DNA of 64,000 nt from DATFVA01 sp963774455. Its GTDB lineage: Bacteria > Bacteroidota > Ignavibacteria > Ignavibacteriales > Ignavibacteriaceae. The notes beneath the pieces are model-generated. The model saw only the letters and a list, made by a program, of their open reading frames with translations, was not told where the DNA came from and ran no database searches. The translations under genes were made by a program, and so were the position numbers. The stretch is from NCBI GenBank assembly GCA_963774455.1, contig CAVZFD010000002.1:248001-312000 (forward strand), read 5' to 3'. This document shows positions 1 through 10,700 of this stretch, piece by piece; positions within the stretch are counted from its first letter, which is position 1; the number at the start of each line of letters is the position of its first letter.

Positions 1-1917
1 TCCCTGAGCTTCGGAACAATCGATAAAATCTTTGATAGTAATCCATATACAGATGCGGGTGTGAACCAGGAAATTTCACTTTCTGTTACTCTCGAATTTG
101 ACACACTGATAGAGATCTCCAAAAGTAAAGTCTTTTTCTGGACTGCGGGAGAATGGTCGCTTGAATCAGCGAATAATCTTTCGGATCTTGAGAATCAAAG
201 TGGTTCATACAGGCTGCTTGCTGATTCAAGATCTTATACAGCATTTCAATGGGATTCCGTAACTACCGAACAATTTACTGCAAAGGTATTCAGATTAAAG
301 GCCGATAATTTACAGGACAGTACCATATACCTCGGAGAATGGACACTATCACGTGACATTACTCTTACTTCTTTTTATATAACCCCGCATCCTCCGAAAG
401 TTCTTCCCGGTACCACATTAAAACTCACTGCAAAACCTGTGGATGAAAATAATAATATAATTGATTATGAATTTAATGAACCGCTCGTATGGTACACAGG
501 CAATAATTCAATCGCGACAGTCGATGGCGGGGGAAATCTTACAGGTGTTAGTCTCGGCAGTACTGACGTAACAGTATCTACCGAGAGCGGCACATTGTCA
601 GGAACCTCAGAAGTACAGGTTTTAAATGACTTTCAGTCACAGAATGCACCGACTAAAACTGTGAAGGTGGCATTAATAATCCAGGACCCCGTTATCCCCC
701 AGTACGGCAACATCAGAATTCATCAGAAATGGAACTGGACCGACCCGAATGTAATGGTTGCCCAGCTGCGGCAGGAATTCATGAACGTAAGCGACAGTAC
801 TGTAAATTTTGAGATTGCCGAAATCCATGAGGATCAGAATATATTTACAATGATCGATAGTACTTATATGAGCATTGATACTATAGCTTACTACTTTCAA
901 AACTCCTACACTCTTTATACAGAGCTAAAAGATATAGCTGAAACCCAGGGACGTGTACATTATGATTATAACGGCATGATCGATTTCTACGACCTGGATA
1001 CTAAAAGGAATAACGGGGATATCGATGAGGTCTGGGTTTACGCCTTTCCGTTCGGGGGGATGTACGAGTCGATCCTCGCCGGACCCGGGGCATTCTGGTG
1101 GAACGCTCCGCCGCTGCCTCACCCGGGGTTGGAAAAGATCCTTTCAATAATGGGCTGGAATTATGAAAGGGGGGTTGCTGAAGCAATGCATAGTGTGGGA
1201 CATAGGTTTGAGAGTGCGCTCTGGCATGCTTTCGGGCGATGGAATAACCAGTCGAATGATCCCAATAACTGGGAGATCTTTACCAGGATTAATAGGGATA
1301 ATCCCGGTAAGGCAAATGTGGGTAATATTCATTTTCCTCCGAACGGAACCTCCGACTATGATTACTCCAACCCGGCAAATGTAATTACTTATGCAGATAA
1401 CTGGAAGCGCTTTCCGTACCTGTTGAACCAGACACGAACAATAAACTGCAGTGAATGGGGCTGCGGACATCTGGGATATATGAGGTGGTGGTTTAGTCAT
1501 ATTCCCCGGTTCACCGGAGTAACAGACAGTATTCTAAATGACTGGTGGTACTACGCGCTTGATTATTACAAAGCAGTCGAGCTTGCTCATGAGCTTCAGG
1601 GTGTTGGAGTGAAGGAAAATTTAATTAATAGTATTCCCGGTGATTTTAAACTTTACCAGAATTATCCGAACCCATTCAATCCGTCAACTGATATTCGTTT
1701 CACTATTCCCGAATTGGCAAAAGTGAGAGTGAAGGTATACGATATTCTCGGAAGGCTTGTTGCGAAACTACTTGACGATGTAAGGTCCCCCGGCACATAT
1801 GACATTTTGTGGGACGGTAAGAATATGCATGATCAGAGACTGGCAAGCGGAATCTATTTCTACTGCCTGGAAACAGACAATTTTATTCAGACTAAGAAAC
1901 TTGTCCTGCTTAAATAA
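1..1917 (+). CDS. Secreted protein with Ig-like domain and type IX sorting tail, 5' end outside window
   Basis: The reading frame is open from base 1 through a GTG at 61, so the N-terminus lies upstream and the GTG is not a convincing start. A bacterial Ig-like (Big_2-type) domain lies about residues 115-210 counted from base 1, with the usual pattern of an initial Pro-rich strand, SIATVD and a G-S-T-x-V-T-V strand. A central domain of roughly 330 residues follows, rich in Trp and Tyr, which I do not recognise. The last ~90 residues are a Por/type IX sorting tail: NYPNPFNPSTDI, VYDILGRLV, then SGIYFYCLE and KKLVLLK. The protein is therefore probably exported and attached to, or released from, the cell surface. 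It ends one base before the next gene and probably belongs to the same operon. Function of the central domain is unknown. Confidence 0.8.
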   Translation, partial: SLSFGTIDKIFDSNPYTDAGVNQEISLSVTLEFDTLIEISKSKVFFWTAGEWSLESANNLSDLENQSGSYRLLADSRSYTAFQWDSVTTEQFTAKVFRLKADNLQDSTIYLGEWTLSRDITLTSFYITPHPPKVLPGTTLKLTAKPVDENNNIIDYEFNEPLVWYTGNNSIATVDGGGNLTGVSLGSTDVTVSTESGTLSGTSEVQVLNDFQSQNAPTKTVKVALIIQDPVIPQYGNIRIHQKWNWTDPNVMVAQLRQEFMNVSDSTVNFEIAEIHEDQNIFTMIDSTYMSIDTIAYYFQNSYTLYTELKDIAETQGRVHYDYNGMIDFYDLDTKRNNGDIDEVWVYAFPFGGMYESILAGPGAFWWNAPPLPHPGLEKILSIMGWNYERGVAEAMHSVGHRFESALWHAFGRWNNQSNDPNNWEIFTRINRDNPGKANVGNIHFPPNGTSDYDYSNPANVITYADNWKRFPYLLNQTRTINCSEWGCGHLGYMRWWFSHIPRFTGVTDSILNDWWYYALDYYKAVELAHELQGVGVKENLINSIPGDFKLYQNYPNPFNPSTDIRFTIPELAKVRVKVYDILGRLVAKLLDDVRSPGTYDILWDGKNMHDQRLASGIYFYCLETDNFIQTKKLVLLK

Positions 1918-1918
1918 T

Positions 1919-4900
1919 ATGCGGTCGCTGCGGAAAATATTGTTTATTGAAGTCATAATATTTGCAGATATTTTCGGACAAAATTTTCTTTCGGAACTTT
2001 CTGCTGCGCGTGAGGATCCTGTCTATACCACATATGCTGCCGCTGCTGAACGGTCATCTTATATTATCGATGAAGGATATCAATTTTCCTGGTTTAATGA
2101 TAATGACGGAGTGAACTTTGAGACCGACAACGGGGGGAGCATCTGCCTGGCATTCAAACAAGGTAATGAGATTAAATATTTTCTCAGGGACTTCTTTCAG
2201 CAGCCGGTAATAAGGACTTCGTACAGCGACCTGGTAAAGTACAGTTTTTATCCGTTCGATAATATCCGCGTCTCGGTCTTTTTCCTGGTATACTCATCAG
2301 GGATTGCGGTTCAGGATATTCAATTAGTGAACGAAGGTGATTCAACCGCCTCCCTTAGTGTGTATCCCTTTTTCTTTAATAAAACCGGGATCATCAATAA
2401 TGTTTCGCTGACCCCCGAATCCGATGCTTTTATTTTCAGACACCAGGAACCACCCGATAGCTGGACTATCGAACACAATGTGCCCTACCAGGAGGATCTT
2501 GCAGACGTTTATCTCATAGATTCACCTCCGGATTCGTATGGAGCTTATAGTGATTTACAGGGACAATATAATATTAAACATCGGGCGTCATTGACGAATT
2601 ATTGCGTGGAATGGGGAACGGTAACTCACAGCACCGGAGATCCGTGTCTTCATATTCCACCCTCAGCACAGCAGGTCATTCTGCATAACGGAAGTGAGAA
2701 TGAGATTCTTACGGAGGATGCTCCGAAATGGGGCGATCCGGATCCTAATATTCCCGGCAACGGGTACCAGGGATGTGAACTGGGTAATTTTCTAAACCCG
2801 CCGATAGCCGAGGGTGATTCCTTTAAAGTTATATTTACCTGTATTGCCGCTAACGAGCAGGGTATAAGTTCGAATGTAATACAGAATCTTCCCGCGCCCG
2901 CGGGAGTCAGAACAGATATTCAGCTTGCAGATTCATCTTTTCCGCCTCTACCGCAGGATTTTCATGTGAATTTCTCATCCGGAAACACTTCGGCAGTCAT
3001 TACCTGGACCCCTGTTCCCGGTTACCTCTATAACATTTATAGAAGAACAGCTTCCTCACCGGGTAGATATGATTTGCTTGAGGCTGATATTAACGGCAAT
3101 GCATACCTTGATCAGAACCTGGATCCTGACAGTACTTACGGTTATGTGGTTCTGTCGAAAAATGCATCCGGAAATCTAAGCGGCCATACAATCGAACAGG
3201 GGAATATCCATCACTCATCTACTTATTTTCTTTCGGATATAGAGAACCAAAGTTTAAATGGTGAAATTCCTTCCGGAAACATTAAGATCGCGGCGTTTCA
3301 AAAAAACCTTGTGATCAGTCCGGGACAATCATCCGAAATCAGAATTATCAGGGGAACGGCTGCAGATACTTCTGATATAAGTATCCTTATCAGCGTTTGC
3401 CGTGATCTGAGACTGACGGATCTGCAGCAATTTATTGATGCCGATGAAACTGCATACAGCAGTATTCCCGGATTCAATTCAGACAATGCTGATTACAGAA
3501 TGCTGTACTGGAACTGTTTCAACCTTCTGAAACAGTGTATGATGCCCCCGGAAGGGGAGTGTTCATATAACTACTATGTTTTTTCAAGAGAGCCTCAGTG
3601 GGGATGGGGTCACGGAGGGCAGGTATTTCATGAAAGTCTTTCGATGCTTGCGTATGCATTTATGAATTCCGTGAGTGCAATGAATTCGCAGCGTGTCTAT
3701 ATTGAGAGGCAGCAGGCTAATGGTTATATAAATTACAGGACAGGTCCTTATCTCAATGAAACTATTCCTTATAACAGCCAGCTTACCTCGTCTGCTCCAT
3801 GGTTCAGCTGGGAGAATTCCGAACTTTATAAAATCAGTAATGATGACGACTTTTTAGCGGAGGCCTATCTTTCAGGTAAAAACTTTTATAATTTCTGGAT
3901 CAATAACAGGGATGCGGATAATGACGGTTTGTGTGAATGGGGAGGGCATGCTGTTCTCGAATCTGTACGCGATGGTCAGGCAGTTGTATGGGACCAGGTA
4001 GGATGGCCATCAGGCTTTGAATGTCTTGACCTGAACTGTATGCTTGTCAGCGAAGCTAATTCACTTGCTTTTATGGCAAGCGAACTTGGTGAGCAGCAGG
4101 AATACCAGTACTGGATAAATGAAGCCGAAAGCAGGAGAGATTCCATAAATAAATATATGTGGGACCCGCAGACGGGTTTTTATTACAACGTAGATAAAAC
4201 TGATAACGATTTTTCATACAATATCCCGGATGATCTGAAAAGAAAGGAGATTATCGGGTTCCTTCCGCTCTGGGCCGGAGTTGCCGACAGCCAGCAGGCT
4301 GCAATGCTCGTTCAGCACCTGGATAACCCGGATGAATTTCACAGAACTTATGGTGTCCCATCACTTGCTGCCAACGACCCTTACTACAATGAACATGGCT
4401 ACTGGAACGGACCCGTCTGGGTTCAATGGAATTATCTCCTGTTCAGAGGTCTGCTTAGATACGGGTATATTGAAGAAGCCGGGGATTTAATGGACAGAGT
4501 TCTGTCAAATATGATAAACAGGTTGAAGAGCGATCACTGGTTTTGGGAATTATATAGTCCCGATCAAAACTGGGCCGGCTGGAATAAAACATATATATGG
4601 GCAGGAATTGCCGCGAGGATGCTTATAGACTATACTAGTTTTACCGGAATAAAAGCAGGGGATAACGGATTAGTTTTTCCGGAAAAACCGGAACTGTTTC
4701 AAAACTATCCGAATCCTTTTAATCCTGTAACCAATATTGTTTTTCAGATCACGCATAGGGAAAATGTAAAGGTAACTGTTTATGACATACTGGGACGCCG
4801 GGTCGAAACCTTATTGAATGACGTGATGGAGTCGGGGCTGCATAAGATAATCTTCGATGCAGATAACCTTTCCTCGGGAAGAGGCCGACTATCATCCGGT

Positions 4901-4966
4901 GTTTATTTTTATTCGGTTGATGCCGGCGGAATACAATTAACAAAAAGCATGGTCTTTTTGAAGTGA
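1919..4966 (+). CDS. Secreted GH63/MGH1-like (alpha/alpha)6 glycosidase with internal FN3 domain and type IX sorting tail
   Basis: The frame is open upstream, but ATG 1919 gives a signal peptide (MRSLRKILFIEVIIFADIFG) directly after the previous stop, so it is preferred. Residues ~20-330 form a beta-rich N-terminal domain; ~340-425 is a fibronectin type III-like domain (VITWTPVPG, YNIYRR); ~525-910 is an (alpha/alpha)6 barrel with GH63/mannosylglycerate-hydrolase-like signatures (WGWGHGGQVFHES, DADNDGLCEWG, GYWNGPVWVQWNYL, FWELYSPD). The Glu in the last motif and the Asp in the DNDGL motif are the likely acid/base pair by family analogy. The end is a sorting tail (NYPNPFNPVTNI ... SGVYFYSV). 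Close paralogs lie at 11174-13264 and 13308-15470, but those lack the FN3 and the tail. It likely hydrolyses alpha-linked oligosaccharides at the cell surface; exact linkage unknown. Confidence 0.82.
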   Translation: MRSLRKILFIEVIIFADIFGQNFLSELSAAREDPVYTTYAAAAERSSYIIDEGYQFSWFNDNDGVNFETDNGGSICLAFKQGNEIKYFLRDFFQQPVIRTSYSDLVKYSFYPFDNIRVSVFFLVYSSGIAVQDIQLVNEGDSTASLSVYPFFFNKTGIINNVSLTPESDAFIFRHQEPPDSWTIEHNVPYQEDLADVYLIDSPPDSYGAYSDLQGQYNIKHRASLTNYCVEWGTVTHSTGDPCLHIPPSAQQVILHNGSENEILTEDAPKWGDPDPNIPGNGYQGCELGNFLNPPIAEGDSFKVIFTCIAANEQGISSNVIQNLPAPAGVRTDIQLADSSFPPLPQDFHVNFSSGNTSAVITWTPVPGYLYNIYRRTASSPGRYDLLEADINGNAYLDQNLDPDSTYGYVVLSKNASGNLSGHTIEQGNIHHSSTYFLSDIENQSLNGEIPSGNIKIAAFQKNLVISPGQSSEIRIIRGTAADTSDISILISVCRDLRLTDLQQFIDADETAYSSIPGFNSDNADYRMLYWNCFNLLKQCMMPPEGECSYNYYVFSREPQWGWGHGGQVFHESLSMLAYAFMNSVSAMNSQRVYIERQQANGYINYRTGPYLNETIPYNSQLTSSAPWFSWENSELYKISNDDDFLAEAYLSGKNFYNFWINNRDADNDGLCEWGGHAVLESVRDGQAVVWDQVGWPSGFECLDLNCMLVSEANSLAFMASELGEQQEYQYWINEAESRRDSINKYMWDPQTGFYYNVDKTDNDFSYNIPDDLKRKEIIGFLPLWAGVADSQQAAMLVQHLDNPDEFHRTYGVPSLAANDPYYNEHGYWNGPVWVQWNYLLFRGLLRYGYIEEAGDLMDRVLSNMINRLKSDHWFWELYSPDQNWAGWNKTYIWAGIAARMLIDYTSFTGIKAGDNGLVFPEKPELFQNYPNPFNPVTNIVFQITHRENVKVTVYDILGRRVETLLNDVMESGLHKIIFDADNLSSGRGRLSSGVYFYSVDAGGIQLTKSMVFLK

Positions 4967-5007
4967 GCAGGAAAAACTAACTATGAATTTAATTCAACTT
5001 TGATGAA

Positions 5008-7782
5008 ATGAATTTTAAACGAGTCATCATATTCTTCGGCCTGATTTCATTTACTGCCTTTGCCCAGGAAGCGGAAAATGTGGAATTCAATGTTTCCGCT
5101 GGATTAAGCATAACAGGTATTAGCGGTCCGGGAAAGTCATATTCATTCGATAAAACTCTCCCGTTACTTTCTTTAGTTATAAATGATCAGCTGACGAATA
5201 CTTTGTCATCTGAAGCTGAAGCAAATGACGATTCCATTACTTTCATTTTCGACTGCGGTATTACTGGAATACTTAAAACGGAACCGGATTTTTCTCCGGG
5301 ATGGAAGGCTCATTTGACACTGATAAATAAATCTGATTCAGGCATTAAGATACTAAATGTTGTTCCCTTCGGGCAGTCGGACGATCATATATATATAACG
5401 GCTTCTCCTCCCTGGAATCTGGCGAGTTCGAAAATATTCAGACCGGGACTTGGTTCGATAGGTGTAGTATTACCGGATAATGCCTGGTCGCTTGGATATT
5501 CCGCAATTAAAATTAATGATTCACTTTCTGTATTCGCCCTGGCAAGAAGGATGGGCGGGAAGAATACTGAGTTCAGAAGATATTCAGCTTTAATGAAACC
5601 CGGCGGAAATGTCGATTATGATATATATATAGATTATTATAAGGGCAGCTGGCAGAACGGACTCCGTACTGTTTTTCAGGAAAGGTACCTGTATGATCTG
5701 AAAAGCTTTGATAATAAACTCTTTGAAAGAAAAGATCTGGAATGGGTCAGGCATTCCTATCTTATAGCACTGCTTTTCGGGTGGGATCGTAAGTTCTACG
5801 ATCAGGACGATGGGAAGTATCGTCTTAAAGAATTTCTTCATACATCAGGTGATCTTTATGGAAAATATGATATTTTCTGTCTGTGGCCGACCTGGCCGAC
5901 ATTGGGAATGGATTCAAGGAACCAGTGGGATCTTTACTCCGACCTGCCGGGAGGATTAAAAAAACTTATAGAATTATCTGATTATTCAAAAAGCATTGGT
6001 ACAAAATTTTTTATCTCTTTCAATCCATGGGATCAGAGTACACGCAAGGAGGATTTTTACGAAGGAATATCAAGGCTGATCCGGTCGACCGATGCCGACG
6101 GGATTGTGCTTGATACGTACGGCAGTTCGAGCGGGGACCTTCAGAATGCTGCCGATAGTGTGAGAAAAGGTGTTGTAATGTACAGTGAGGGGATGGCAGT
6201 ACCCAAAGATATGCCCGGTATTGTCTCTGGCCGTGTTCATAATGCTATATTTATGCCTCCGCCTTTAAATCTCAATAAATTAATTAAACCTGAATTTGCC
6301 ATTTTCCGGGTTCTGACTCTGGATGAAGGGAGACTGCATAGAGAATCAGCGGTATCATTCTTTAACGGGTATGGTGTGGAAATCAATATGATGGCCCCTG
6401 CCAGACCCCCGTGGATGGAGGAGGAATTTAAGTTTCTGGGGAAGGCCCTGATGATTCTGAGAGAGAACACTTCTGTGTTTACAAACAGTGAATGGACTCC
6501 GCTTGTTAATACTATGAAGGACAGTATCTGGGTTAATGAATGGAAAGGTCAGCATAAAAAGGTCTACACAATTTTTTCTCTTATTCCGGAAGGGTTTGAG
6601 GGACCATTATTTAAAGTGGAGGGTGAAGGCAATTACCATTTTGTTGATCTGTGGAATCATACCGAGATTACACCTGATACACTGCAAGATGGACTTTATA
6701 TTCCAGTCAGAACAGATGCATTTAACAAAGCATATCTCGGAACAAGAATGGAGGGGAATGCAGGGTGCATCGCAGAGTTTCCTGAACTTCTGAAAATTAA
6801 AATGACAGGTGATGAATTATCATTTTCCTCCGGGTCGCGTGACAGTATACTGATCAGTGCCGGCAGTCCTTCATATAGCAACAAGCCAGTAAAATTTAAT
6901 ATGGATAAAAATATTGTAAAACTCAGGGATCAGTTCGGTGTTCCTGAAGGCAGGTTTATCATTCAATTATTCACTGATGGTGAACTCATCGATGAACGGG
7001 TAGTTTCACTGGATTCCGGGATGCCGGTGCTTGCCGGTAAAGTTATTCCCACAGTTAAATCAGCCGAAGCTCCGGAAGGAATGATAGAAATTCCCTCAGG
7101 AAAATTCAGGTATATAGTAGAAACTCCTGATGAATTTATCCCTTATCCGCATTATCCTGATTCTGTATTCGCGATGCAAAGGTTTTTTATGGATAAATAT
7201 ACTATTACTAATAGAGAATTTAAGAAGTTTATCGATGCGACAGGCTATATGCCTGATGATACGACTAACTTTCTGAAAAACTGGAGAGACGGCAACTACC
7301 CCGACGGCGCAGGTGATATCCCTGTCGTATATGTATCGATTGATGATGCAAATGCTTATGCTGAGTGGGCAGGCAAAAGACTGCCTTCAGAAATAGAATG
7401 GCAGTATGCGGCGCAATGCGGTGATACTTTGAGCTGGCCGTGGGGAAGCAGTTTCGATTCAACAAAATGCAATTATTCTGCGAATGAACTTTCAGAGGTT
7501 AATGCTTTCCCGGGAGGTGATAATAAGTGGGGAGCGGCTGATCTTACTGGTAATGCACGGCAGCTGACTAATGATGTTTATGATAACGGCAGTTATAGAT
7601 TCATAATTGTGCGTGGAGGCAGTTACTATAATCCTACATCGAGCTGGTGGTACGTTAAGGGTGGTCCTCAGCCATTGAATCGCACACAGATGCTTCTCCG
7701 GGTTTCATCCGGATTTGAAAGAAATTCAACAATCGGTTTCAGATGCGTAAAAGACACAGAACCGGGGGAGGAAAATAAATGA
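5008..7782 (+). CDS. Exported TIM-barrel-like protein fused to an FGE/sulfatase-modifying-factor fold
   Basis: A signal peptide ends near FAQ at residue 20. Residues ~25-240 look like a beta-sandwich, and ~290-490 resemble a glycosidase-type TIM barrel (PTWPTLGMDSRNQWDLY, ADGIVLDTYG, VMYSEGM). Residues ~690-915 form an FGE-sulfatase (SUMF1) domain: MIEIPSGKF, MDKYTITNREFKKFIDATGY, WAGKRLPSEIEWQYAA, RGGSYYNP and terminal GFRCV. The pair of catalytic cysteines that true formylglycine-generating enzymes carry before GFRC is absent; the region reads LLRVSSGFERN. The fold may therefore serve in binding rather than oxidation. Its stop overlaps the next start as ATGA, indicating translational coupling with the debranching-like enzyme downstream. 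Catalytic role of the barrel is inferred, not proven. Confidence 0.75.
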   Translation: MNFKRVIIFFGLISFTAFAQEAENVEFNVSAGLSITGISGPGKSYSFDKTLPLLSLVINDQLTNTLSSEAEANDDSITFIFDCGITGILKTEPDFSPGWKAHLTLINKSDSGIKILNVVPFGQSDDHIYITASPPWNLASSKIFRPGLGSIGVVLPDNAWSLGYSAIKINDSLSVFALARRMGGKNTEFRRYSALMKPGGNVDYDIYIDYYKGSWQNGLRTVFQERYLYDLKSFDNKLFERKDLEWVRHSYLIALLFGWDRKFYDQDDGKYRLKEFLHTSGDLYGKYDIFCLWPTWPTLGMDSRNQWDLYSDLPGGLKKLIELSDYSKSIGTKFFISFNPWDQSTRKEDFYEGISRLIRSTDADGIVLDTYGSSSGDLQNAADSVRKGVVMYSEGMAVPKDMPGIVSGRVHNAIFMPPPLNLNKLIKPEFAIFRVLTLDEGRLHRESAVSFFNGYGVEINMMAPARPPWMEEEFKFLGKALMILRENTSVFTNSEWTPLVNTMKDSIWVNEWKGQHKKVYTIFSLIPEGFEGPLFKVEGEGNYHFVDLWNHTEITPDTLQDGLYIPVRTDAFNKAYLGTRMEGNAGCIAEFPELLKIKMTGDELSFSSGSRDSILISAGSPSYSNKPVKFNMDKNIVKLRDQFGVPEGRFIIQLFTDGELIDERVVSLDSGMPVLAGKVIPTVKSAEAPEGMIEIPSGKFRYIVETPDEFIPYPHYPDSVFAMQRFFMDKYTITNREFKKFIDATGYMPDDTTNFLKNWRDGNYPDGAGDIPVVYVSIDDANAYAEWAGKRLPSEIEWQYAAQCGDTLSWPWGSSFDSTKCNYSANELSEVNAFPGGDNKWGAADLTGNARQLTNDVYDNGSYRFIIVRGGSYYNPTSSWWYVKGGPQPLNRTQMLLRVSSGFERNSTIGFRCVKDTEPGEENK

Positions 7783-10700
7783 TCATTTATTTGAAGATTC
7801 TATATTTCGTTCTGTTTGCAACATTTTTCTCGATTCTCATAGTTGCGCGTAATTCTGAGAACAGACCGGACAAAATTGGATTTCTTACGACCGGAAATAG
7901 TAGTCCCGAATCCGATGCCGCATTTAAGTTTCTAAATGCCGAGAAACAGTTCGATGCAGTTAAAATTGGTATTAATGAGGTAATCAAAAATCCCGATATC
8001 CTTGATCAGGTGAAGGTTTTGTGGTACCATAGGCCGGATTCATCGGCCATGTCGGATGAAGAAAATAATCCTACCTTCATTAAAATTATAAACAGATTTG
8101 TACTTAACGGCGGCGGACTGCTGCTGTCGCTTGATGCGGTCAGGCTGACTGTACCGATGGGACTTGAAAAAGAAGAACCCGGGGTAGAACATGTTCAGGC
8201 TATTGATGAAGGTTATGGAAGGAAACTTGGTCTCCATTCACTCAGAACTCATCCCGTCTTTGAAGGATTGAACGGCGGTGCGTATATATGGGCTCCTCTT
8301 AAAGACGGCGTGGTCAGGCAGGTCGGTTATTTCGGGGAAAATGTTCCTCAGGGAAAGGTTGTTGCCGTCGATTGGGCATATATAACACTTAAAGAAGACT
8401 CGAAGCTGATGCTTGAATATTCCCCGGGGAAAGGAAAAGTACTAAGCGTCGGAACATATACCTTTTTTGAACCCGGAAATCAGAACAGACTTCAGTTCGA
8501 ATTGTTTGTCCGGAATTGTCTGAATTACTTAGCAGGGGTTCAAAGCAGCGTTAAATCGCGCTACTGGAATTATAAACCTCTCACCGTTACTGAATTTCAG
8601 CAGACTTCCGCAAAAATCAAAATAGATTCAGCGATGGGATGGAAAGAAAATAACGACTCTCTGACAATCAATTCAAGACTTGCTTCGGATAATGAATGGG
8701 ATACAGGCGGAGAACGAATATTGCTCATGGGAAAGGAAACAGGGGGAATAGAAGAGGTTTGGACTCATCCCTTTATGGCTCTGAGAGATTTTGATGTCGG
8801 AGTAAGGTTTTCTTACAGGGATAGGATATATTGGTTTAACGACCAGCGTCCGCAGATTGAAGTCAGACCGGGATCATTCAAAAGGATTTATAAGTTCCCA
8901 CGCGCTTACATTACAGAAGTGATAACCTCCGATCGGCATGATCCTTCGGGAATAATTCATTATGAATACAGGGGAGTATATTCTGCCGATTTGATCGTGA
9001 AGTTTAAAAGTAACCTGAGGTTTATGTGGCCTTATTCCCATAAATCGCTTGGCTCGTTATCCTATGACTGGGACGAGGGACTTAATGCTTTTGTAATAAA
9101 GAATGAAAGTAATGAGTTCTTTACTATCCTGGGACAGACTAAAGTTCCGGTATACAAACTTTCGGGGCAGTTCGAAGGGTTCTCTGCTGATGGCAAAGTT
9201 TTTAAGGGAATTCCAACGGATAAACTCCAGGCGGCTTTCCTTATGAAGTTTGAAATGAAAATGAATGATAATATAGACCTGGTTGTTACCGGTACTGATG
9301 AAGGATTTGATGCGGCAGTCCGTTATTATGAAAAGGCAATCAGTTCTCCACAAACGGTTTATGAAAACACAATAAGGTATTACAATGATTTTCTCGCAAA
9401 CACATTAATGATCACAACTCCGGATAAAAATTTCAATGATGGTTACAAGTGGGCACTTACCGGTACGGACAGATTTTTTGTAAATACTCCCGGTATCGGT
9501 AATTCCCTTGTTGCCGGCTATTCAACAACTGCACATGGATGGGGAGGAAACCAGGATGTCAGCGGCCGTCCCGGCTATGCCTGGTATTTCGGTCGTGACG
9601 GTGAATGGAGCGGAATGGCTGTGCTTGATTATGGCGATGCCTTAAAAATTAGGAATGTCCTTGATACTTATCAGAAGTTCCAGGATGTAAACGGTAAGAT
9701 CTTTCACGAACTCACTACAAGCGGGGTGGTTCATTATGATGCGGCCGACGCTACTCCACTCTATATAGTGCTTGCAGGAAAGTATTTGAAATGGACAGGG
9801 GACATTGAATATATAAAGAATAGCTGGCCTTTTATTAAAAAAGCCATGGATTTTCTTTATTCTACCGATACAGACGGCGATCACTTAATTGAGAACACCA
9901 ATGTCGGACACGGATGGGTGGAGGGGGGAGAACTGTTCGGTTCGAAAACTACGTATTACCTTGCGGGATGCTGGGCGGAGACGCTTAAAGAAGCACAGTA
10001 TATGGCCGGTGCACTTAATCATCCGGATGAAGCTGAAAAATATAAAAGCGATTTTGAGATAGTGCAAAAAATCGTGAATAATGATTTCTGGAATTCAGAT
10101 AAAGATTTTTATAACTATGGACTCCTTCCTGATAATACCTATAATACAGAAATGACAGCCCTGCCTGCAGTCCCAATTTATTTTGGACTGGTTGATACGG
10201 AAAAGGCTTACCCGGTGCTTGATACATATGCCGGGAACGGGTTTACAGCCGACTGGGGAGTGAGGATAGTCAGTGAAAACAATCCTATGTTTAATCCGCG
10301 AGGTTATCACTATGGTAGTATCTGGCCTTTGTTTACGGGATGGACATCACTTGCAGAATATGCATATGGAAATTACCTGCAGGGTTTTAATCATTTACTC
10401 AGTAACCTGAATGTTTATAAATACTGGGGACTTGGATATGTGGAGGAAGTTCTGAATGGTGAACAGTACCTTCCTTCAGGTGTGTGCCCCCATCAATGCT
10501 GGTCGGAAACAATGGTGCTTCAGCCCATCCTTGAGGGAATGCTTGGATTGAATCCGGACGCCCTTAATCACAAATTGACATTATCACCACGGCTGCCTGC
10601 TGACTGGGATTTTATGAAGGTTGAAAATATTAAGTGCGGTGACCATACACTTAATTTCAGAATGACCAGGACTTCAGATAAAATAGTGTTTTTCTTTAAG

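Noticed and set aside
1799..1918. Upstream extension of the first GH63/MGH1-like gene from ATG 1799
   Set aside because: It overlaps the sorting tail of the previous gene in another frame; ATG 1919 directly precedes a good signal peptide.
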